64,000 nt of DNA, from contig UCMS01000002.1 in assembly GCA_900473805.1 (NCBI GenBank), positions 43,542 to 107,541 of the forward strand. The letters run 5' to 3'. The stretch is from Hyphomicrobiales bacterium (GTDB taxonomy: Bacteria; Pseudomonadota; Alphaproteobacteria; Rhizobiales; Rhizobiaceae). Within the stretch, counting starts at the first letter, position 1. The number at the start of each line of letters is the position of its first letter. The notes under the pieces were generated by a model. It had not been told where the DNA came from. It did not search any database and was given only the letters and a program-made list of their open reading frames with translations. The position numbers and the translations under genes were made by a program. Of this stretch, positions 63,425-64,000 are shown in pieces.

Positions 63425-63500
63425 AAGAAAAAGGCCCCCAAACGGCGAACCGTGGAAGCCTCTCTCGTTATCCTTAGCAAGATCGAGAATCGCATTTCCG
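63425..63500 (-). ncRNA. probable repABC antisense counter-transcribed RNA (incompatibility RNA)
   Basis: The repB-repC gap carries, read on the minus strand, an imperfect hairpin (AGGCTTCCACGG / CCGTTTGGGGGCCT with loop TTCG) followed by five T. This is the position and form of the small antisense RNA that represses repC in repABC plasmids. The exact 5' end is a guess. Confidence 0.65.
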
Positions 63501-63572
63501 GAATTTACAGTCAAGAGTCTTTGGCGCTGATTTGGCGAGCAGGCTTCTTTTGCCTTATTGAAGGCTGAGAAA

Positions 63573-64000
63573 ATGCAAAGTGGAAATGTGACGACGCCCT
63601 TTGGGCGGCGGCCGGCGGTGCTTGCTCTCGTAAAGAGGCAGCTCCAGACGTCCGAGACAAAACCAAGCCGCCCGGTTGAAAAATGGAAGGTGTTTCGCGA
63701 CGCCTGTGAGGCCCGTGAACGCCTTGGCCTCCAGGACAGGGCGCTGACTGTGTTGGACGCATTGCTGACGTTTTATCCGGAAAGCGAGCTCAACTGCGAT
63801 AGTGGATTGGTGGTCTTTCCATCCAATGCCCAGCTGTCTGTGCGAGCGCACGGTATCACTGGAACGACCTTGCGGCGCCATTTAGCTGCCCTGGTCGAAG
63901 CCGGGCTCATCCAGCGCAAGGATAGTCCGAACGGCAAGCGCTACGCTCACCGGGACAAAGGTGGCGATATCGAGCAAGCCTTTGGATTCGATCTTTCTCC
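63573..64000 (+). CDS. repC: RepC, replication initiator (partial, cut by window edge)
   Basis: The first 142 codons are present. The start (QSGNVTTPFGRRPAVLALVK) and the winged helix region (NCDSGLVVFPSNAQLSVRAH, then LRRHLAALVEAGLIQRKDSP) match RepC initiators, which bind the origin inside their own gene. The frame runs off the window. Confidence 0.93.
   Translation, partial: MQSGNVTTPFGRRPAVLALVKRQLQTSETKPSRPVEKWKVFRDACEARERLGLQDRALTVLDALLTFYPESELNCDSGLVVFPSNAQLSVRAHGITGTTLRRHLAALVEAGLIQRKDSPNGKRYAHRDKGGDIEQAFGFDLS

Noticed and set aside
1..64000. CRISPR arrays, tRNA and rRNA genes
   Set aside because: No regularly spaced direct repeats and no tRNA or rRNA signatures were seen on either strand.

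Overview
The window is a piece of a conjugative repABC-type megaplasmid from an alphaproteobacterium of the Rhizobiaceae (Agrobacterium/Rhizobium group). The evidence is the repA-repB-repC unit at the right end, a Ti/Ri-type quorum-sensing transfer system (traI-trb, traR, traM, traCDG, traAFBH) with a recognisable oriT, and a block of plasmid housekeeping genes of rhizobial type (DUF736, DUF1419, DUF7007, ArdC, ParB-like, giant methyltransferase-helicase). Base composition is high-GC throughout. No tRNA, rRNA or CRISPR array was seen.

Layout. (1) 1-7.1 kb: a leftward catabolic operon read from a divergent LysR gene: NitT/TauT-type ABC transporter (binding protein, permease, ATPase), two SDR oxidoreductases, a creatininase-family amidohydrolase, an agmatinase-family ureohydrolase and a class III aminotransferase cut by the window edge. 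It looks like uptake and breakdown of a guanidino or cyclic amide compound. (2) 7.1-10.2 kb: gene debris (ABC ATPase and Lrp fragments) and an IS630-family element split by an IS1111-type element. (3) 10.3-19.8 kb: a LacI regulator and a rightward operon with a sugar-type ABC transporter, phosphotriesterase-family protein, glutamine-amidotransferase-like protein, BtpA-family protein, TenA-family protein and M20 amidohydrolase, plus an oppositely oriented ribokinase-like gene. (4) About 19.9-20.7 kb: a 5'-truncated cation diffusion facilitator gene.

(5) 21.2-38.9 kb: the plasmid leading region, mostly rightward: Toprim-like protein, DUF1419, a 1696-residue methyltransferase-helicase, ParB-like protein, DUF7007 protein, ArdC antirestriction protein, DUF736 and several very small proteins. 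A second IS1111-type element is inserted here. (6) 39.0-47.4 kb: traG, traD, traC leftward, oriT at about 41.6 kb, and traA, traF, traB, traH rightward. (7) 47.5-49.3 kb: cargo (AAA/DUF4143 ATPase, DUF433 and XRE genes). (8) 49.4-60.8 kb: traM, traR and the complete traI-trbBCDEJKLFGHI mating-pore operon. (9) 61.1-64 kb: repA, repB, a probable antisense RNA and the start of repC.

How it works together. TraI makes an acyl-homoserine lactone, TraR responds to it and TraM blocks TraR. TraA nicks oriT, TraG couples the relaxosome to the Trb pore, and the strand predicted from the nick sequence carries traC/D/G and then the 39-21 kb region into the recipient first. That region holds the probable antirestriction genes, oriented so that the incoming strand is their template. 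The most striking sequence-level result concerns the two IS1111-type elements. Each has, downstream of its transposase, a stem-loop whose loop carries two short segments matching the left flank directly and the right flank as reverse complement of that element's own insertion site, as expected for a bridge RNA (seekRNA) guide.
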